From Pollutibacter soli (GTDB taxonomy: Bacteria > Bacteroidota > Bacteroidia > Chitinophagales > Chitinophagaceae), in assembly GCA_029269725.1 (NCBI GenBank), contig JARJHS010000014.1, forward strand, positions 51,430 to 115,429: a stretch of DNA of 64,000 bases, written 5' to 3'. The notes below the pieces were generated by a model. It had not been told where the DNA came from and ran no database searches. It saw only the letters and a list, made by a program, of their open reading frames with translations. Both the position numbers and the translations under genes were made by a program. Below, in pieces: positions 60,922 through 64,000 of this stretch (the first letter of the stretch is position 1; each line of letters begins with the position of its first letter).

Positions 60922-61071
60922 ATGATCAGAAAATTGAAATCCGGCGAATACCGGATCTATTCCCGCAAACCTGATCCGAAAACGAAAAAGAGAAAAAACC
61001 TCGGAACTTTTTCATCATTGGAGGCTGCTAAAAAACACGAAAAAGAAATTCAATATTTCAAACATCATTGA
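60922..61071 (+). CDS. 49-residue basic protein
   Basis: ATG 60922 begins MIRKLKSGEYRIYSRKPDPK and ends at TGA 61069-61071 with EIQYFKHH; the middle contains KKRKNLGTFSSLEAAKKHEK. The pattern (basic, a glycine turn, GEYRIYSRK and NLGTF) is that of a small widespread bacterial protein family whose members are about 50-70 residues long. It is shorter than most automatic gene thresholds. It starts 50 bp after the AlkA-type gene on the same strand and may be cotranscribed. The function is unknown. Confidence 0.8.
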   Translation: MIRKLKSGEYRIYSRKPDPKTKKRKNLGTFSSLEAAKKHEKEIQYFKHH

Positions 61072-61097
61072 GGTTGAAATCAACAACCTTTTATTAA

Positions 61098-61580
61098 TTA
61101 CAGAGGGAATAAAATACCTGCTGCTGTAACGGGCATCAACCTGGCTGCGGGTTTATTGTCGATCATTTCTTTCTGAGCGTCTTTTGATCTTGTAAATTCT
61201 CCGGCCTCTGACTTTAATGTCAGAAAACCAACTATTGCAAGGACGAGCATCAGCAAAATAAACCCGCCGGCTATTCTAAATCCTTTCAATGAGTCTGCCA
61301 TTTTTCCTTTATATAAATTCCTGCCAGGTAATAACCCCTTGGGGGCGGGTTTATGCTGATTGCGTACTGATTCCATTTTTTCCATAAACTGTTCAAATGC
61401 CTTCCCGGATGCGGGGCCCTGCGTTTCCGTCATGAGCCACCATTTTTCAAGAACCCGCAGATAATACTCCGCATCCGGGTTTGACTGTAAAATCCTGTTG
61501 AGTTCGCTTAATTCCGTTTCTGTTGATTCCCCTGCCAGTTTCTTTGCCATCAGGTTCCAAAGTATCTTATTCTGATCCAT
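61098..61580 (-). CDS. Truncated anti-sigma-like membrane protein
   Basis: A 160-residue protein (start MDQNKILWNLMAKKLAGEST at 61580). The N-terminal helical part ILWNLMAKKLAGESTETELS is the anti-sigma domain of FecR-type proteins, and a single membrane helix is at about residues 105-125 (IAGGFILLMLVLAIVGFL). The remaining about 35 residues contain none of the periplasmic FecR domain and end at GILFPL, so the protein is much shorter than normal FecR (about 330 residues). No sigma-factor gene (ECF type) is adjacent. It may be a truncated gene or a minimal anti-sigma protein. Confidence 0.6.
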   Translation of the reverse strand: MDQNKILWNLMAKKLAGESTETELSELNRILQSNPDAEYYLRVLEKWWLMTETQGPASGKAFEQFMEKMESVRNQHKPAPKGLLPGRNLYKGKMADSLKGFRIAGGFILLMLVLAIVGFLTLKSEAGEFTRSKDAQKEMIDNKPAARLMPVTAAGILFPL

Positions 61581-61869
61581 GCTGTTCTTCATTTTACAGT
61601 GCTGCATCTGGCATTCATATATTGAATCCAATGCCAAAATACAAATTGCTGATTTTCAATATTATGCACGCTACCTATAAAAACAGCCTGTTCGATTTTG
61701 ATGCATTACAGTGTTACGGATAGGTACAGTCGTGCAGTAAATCTCCTTTTCCCCATCGTCAATACGCCGACGTTGAGCAGTTTAGGATTCGTTAAGATTG
61801 ATCTGATAACAAGTGCCAGGCCAGTGGCTGCGGTTTTTAACTTACTTTTGACCCCTATCAATACCATTT

Positions 61870-63348
61870 ATGAAACGGTTACCTCTGTTGATTACCCTTA
61901 TAGCCAGTTTTGTATCGATTTTTTCCTGCCAAAAAGAACTGAGCTACGAAAACCCCGGCGGCGGCGGTACTGGCGCTTCGGCAGGTTCTCTTCAAAAAGA
62001 TGCAAATGGTGATTGTCTCCCCAAAAATGTAGCGGGCGTTTACGAAGTCGGCACTGCATTGGTGAGCGCTGATAATTTTATTGAAGTACAGGTAAATGTA
62101 ACGACAGCTGGTACCTACCAGGTAAGTACAAATACTGTTGCTGGAATTTCTTTTGCTGCGTCCGGTAGCTTTTCTGCCACTGGAGTAACTACTGTTCGGT
62201 TAACCGGAACCGGTACACCAACAGAAGCGGGAGAAAAAACTTTCGTTGTCAGTTATGGGGGCACCACCTGCGATGTGTTTGTTGATATACTGCCTCAGGG
62301 CGGTGGAACTCCCGCTGATATTGAACTCACAGGTGCGCCGAATGTATGCTACTCATTTGTGTTATCCGGTGCCTATGCGTCAGGTATTTTATTAAACTCT
62401 CCTGCAAATAAAGTTGAACTGAAAGTAAATGTAAAAACGATCGGTACCTACAATATCACGACTCCCGCAACAAACGGGATCGTTTTCTCCGGTTCAGGTT
62501 CTTTAACCACTACCGGACCGGCTGTTATTACGTTGACTGCCTCGGGAACGCCTGGCACAGCAGCAACAGTTGATATCCCTGTTACCGTTGGTACAAGCAG
62601 TTGCAGTTTCCCGGTTACGATAACAGGCCCCGCAGCATATACTATCAATTGTGCGTCGGCAATAGTGAATGGAGACTATACCCAGGGAGTTGCTTTAAAT
62701 GCCACAAACACAATTCAGCTGGAAGTGAATGCCACAGCCGCCGGAGCTTATTCTATTTTCAGCAATGTGAATGGAATGACATTCGCGGGATCTGGTAATT
62801 TTTCTGCTGCCGGTACGCAGACAATTACATTGAATGGTACAGGTACCCCAACCAATGCTGGTGATATCAGTGTACCCATCACCGGCGGCACTGCTTCCTG
62901 TAATGTTGACCTGACAGTTGAACAAGGCTCAGCTCCATCAGAATATAGTTGGGAGTTAACCCAGGGATCCAACACCATCACCGGGACGGGTATGGCTACG
63001 CTGGGTACCGCTTTCGGAGTGGAAACGCTGGGAATTGGCGGCACCTCAGATGCGGGCGATCAGGTTTTATTGATTAACATTATTAAAAGCGGCAGCGCCA
63101 TCGGTACTGGTAGTTATTCTACAAATTCTGCTGTGCCGAATATGAATTCCTTTTCCTTCAGCACTCCTGCTACACAGGTGATAGATTATACAGCTTCACT
63201 TGGAAAAGGCAATCTTACAATCGTAATTTCAAAACTTGACAGGACAAATAAAATAATTGAAGGTACTTTTAGCGGAACTGTGAAAAATCCATCTGGCGGC
63301 AATGTGACTATTTCCGGAAAATTCAAATTGGAACTGATGATTATGTAA
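61870..63348 (+). CDS. Repeat-domain lipoprotein of unknown function
   Basis: A 492-residue predicted lipoprotein (SFVSIFSCQKEL, cysteine at residue 19-20). After a Gly-rich linker (NPGGGGTGAS) come three related domains of about 95 residues, each starting with a Cys and a GxYxxG motif (GVYEVGTALV, GAYASGILLN, GDYTQGVALN) and ending with TTCDVFVDI, SSCSFPVTI or ASCNVDLTV, so each repeat has a Cys pair. The last 150 residues (SEYSWELTQGSNTITGTG and KIIEGTFSGTVKNPSG) form a separate beta-rich domain common at the end of Bacteroidota lipoproteins. The role is probably at the cell surface; the function is unknown. Confidence 0.8.
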   Translation: MKRLPLLITLIASFVSIFSCQKELSYENPGGGGTGASAGSLQKDANGDCLPKNVAGVYEVGTALVSADNFIEVQVNVTTAGTYQVSTNTVAGISFAASGSFSATGVTTVRLTGTGTPTEAGEKTFVVSYGGTTCDVFVDILPQGGGTPADIELTGAPNVCYSFVLSGAYASGILLNSPANKVELKVNVKTIGTYNITTPATNGIVFSGSGSLTTTGPAVITLTASGTPGTAATVDIPVTVGTSSCSFPVTITGPAAYTINCASAIVNGDYTQGVALNATNTIQLEVNATAAGAYSIFSNVNGMTFAGSGNFSAAGTQTITLNGTGTPTNAGDISVPITGGTASCNVDLTVEQGSAPSEYSWELTQGSNTITGTGMATLGTAFGVETLGIGGTSDAGDQVLLINIIKSGSAIGTGSYSTNSAVPNMNSFSFSTPATQVIDYTASLGKGNLTIVISKLDRTNKIIEGTFSGTVKNPSGGNVTISGKFKLELMIM

Positions 63349-63370
63349 ATAATTGCTCATTATAAGAAAG

Positions 63371-63402
63371 ATCCGGCAACAAGAATTGCCGGATTTTTTT
63401 TT
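63371..63402 (+). terminator. Intrinsic terminator after the repeat-domain lipoprotein
   Basis: ATCCGGCAA-N6-TTGCCGGAT is a perfect 9-bp stem followed by eight T. Confidence 0.85.
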
Positions 63403-63500
63403 CCAGGCATCCCGCTATAGTCAGCCATCTTAAAAATGATCACATAGGACTTATTTCCACGCCTGATCTCCCTGATGATTGTAATGATTATTTTCACATC

Positions 63501-63905
63501 ATGCAGGGCGCAGTTCATCACATCGAGATCTATGTTTCTGATCTCAAGAAATCAGCACGATTCTGGTCGTGGCTATTGACTGAAAAATTCAGCTACAAAA
63601 TATTTCAACAGTGGGATAAGGGAATCAGTTTCAAATTGAACGAGTCGTATATCGTATTTGTACAAACAGAACCATTGTATATTTCTTCAGGATATAATAG
63701 AAAAAATACCGGATTAAATCACCTCGCCTTTCACTGTGATTCTGAAATTTTTATTGACGATCTGACAGAAGAACTAAAAGAAAAAGTCATTCCTGTTTTA
63801 TACCCGGAGAAGCATCCCTATGCCGGAGGCAAGGATACCTATGCTGTATATTTCGAGGATCCGGACAGGATAAAAGTTGAAGTAGTAAAAACCAATAAGA
63901 CATAA
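63501..63905 (+). CDS. VOC-family (glyoxalase-like) protein
   Basis: A 134-residue single VOC protein: MQGAVHHIEIYVSDLKKSAR with a metal-ligand His candidate, then WSWLLTEKF, LNHLAFHCDS with a second His, and FEDPDRIKVEVVKTNKT with the last Glu. The family covers glyoxalases, ring-cleaving dioxygenases and antibiotic resistance proteins. It is not closely alike to the VOC protein at 35958, so the two are probably not a recent duplication. It stands alone and is followed by a terminator. Confidence 0.85.
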   Translation: MQGAVHHIEIYVSDLKKSARFWSWLLTEKFSYKIFQQWDKGISFKLNESYIVFVQTEPLYISSGYNRKNTGLNHLAFHCDSEIFIDDLTEELKEKVIPVLYPEKHPYAGGKDTYAVYFEDPDRIKVEVVKTNKT

Positions 63906-63950
63906 AAGAGGCCGTCTCAAAACAATGAGTCGGCCTCTTTTTATTTTTTT
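63904..63950 (+). terminator. Intrinsic terminator after the second VOC gene
   Basis: AAAGAGGCCG-T-CTCA and TGAG-T-CGGCCTCTTT pair with one internal T-T mismatch, followed by a T-rich run. Confidence 0.85.
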
Positions 63951-64000
63951 AGGTTGGCGTATAAGTTTTTTCAATTACCCATCAAGGATTTCGATGAAGT

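Overview
The window reads as chromosomal DNA of a Bacteroidota member, most likely the Chitinophagaceae/Chitinophagales. Supporting signs: many secreted proteins and short-signal lipoproteins (MKK..C type), a TlpA-like thioredoxin, a DcaP-like porin, GH3/GH36-like/GH130/CE15 carbohydrate enzymes, Dyp peroxidase, PVC-type cytochrome, promoter-like TAnnTTTG and TTTG elements, and house-keeping accA and dapA of the Bacteroidota kind. The family placement is inferred; only the class of organism is well supported.

Layout. 1-3.8 kb: minus-strand accessory hydrolase group (MBL-fold hydrolase cut by the window edge, cupin lipoprotein, DUF2798 membrane protein, epoxide hydrolase, alpha/beta hydrolase). 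4.0-8.5 kb: a TPR-sensor histidine kinase followed by a sigma-54-type response regulator. 8.5-12.4 kb: a decayed stretch with a broken ArsR gene, a tRNA-Asp with terminator, a broken barrel-like gene end, a small secreted protein and a TlpA-like protein. 12.4-15.3 kb: kaiB, kaiC and a PAS histidine kinase in one run. 15.5-18.7 kb: GH3 beta-glucosidase, a histidine-kinase fragment, a lipoprotein. 19.1-25.3 kb: DASS anion transporter, then a Dyp-type peroxidase unit with three uncharacterised partners and a DcaP-like porin. 25.4-30.6 kb: AraD1/FAH-family enzyme, accA, dapA, M61 peptidase. 30.6-31.4 kb: a dense field of hairpin and tandem-word repeats. 31.5-37.8 kb: small membrane protein, an isolated phage-like tail tube and sheath pair, MFS transporter, glyoxalase-like protein, CoA-transferase. 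38-42 kb: DUF1080 protein, SUMF1-like lipoprotein, PVC-type cytochrome. 42.4-46.9 kb: GH130, glycosyltransferase, DJ-1/PfpI and a small protein in one minus-strand operon. 47-54.5 kb: GH36-like enzyme, OmpA lipoprotein, cupin, DUF1543, FAD/NAD(P)-binding protein and a frameshifted DUF6496-like gene. 54.6-64 kb: sialate O-acetylesterase, CE15-like esterase, a secreted protein with a Pro/Thr/Lys linker, AlkA-type glycosylase, a 49-residue basic protein, a truncated anti-sigma-like protein, a repeat-domain lipoprotein and a second VOC protein.

How the parts work together. Most units are independent. The clearest cooperating sets are the TPR kinase with its sigma-54 regulator, kaiB-kaiC-kinase (an oscillator or timing/stress module without kaiA), the Dyp peroxidase set, and the GH130-glycosyltransferase operon.

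The most unusual signal is not a gene. At about a dozen places, short degenerate tandem words (ACGT-type, AAGTAGT-type, AACTATG-type, CAACTGA-type) lie almost always directly after stop codons, and in at least three genes they encode the last residues of the protein. A second family of palindromic CCTGG(C/G)AGGT elements and a third of GAGCCGTAGGCTC-type hairpins share the intergenic space.
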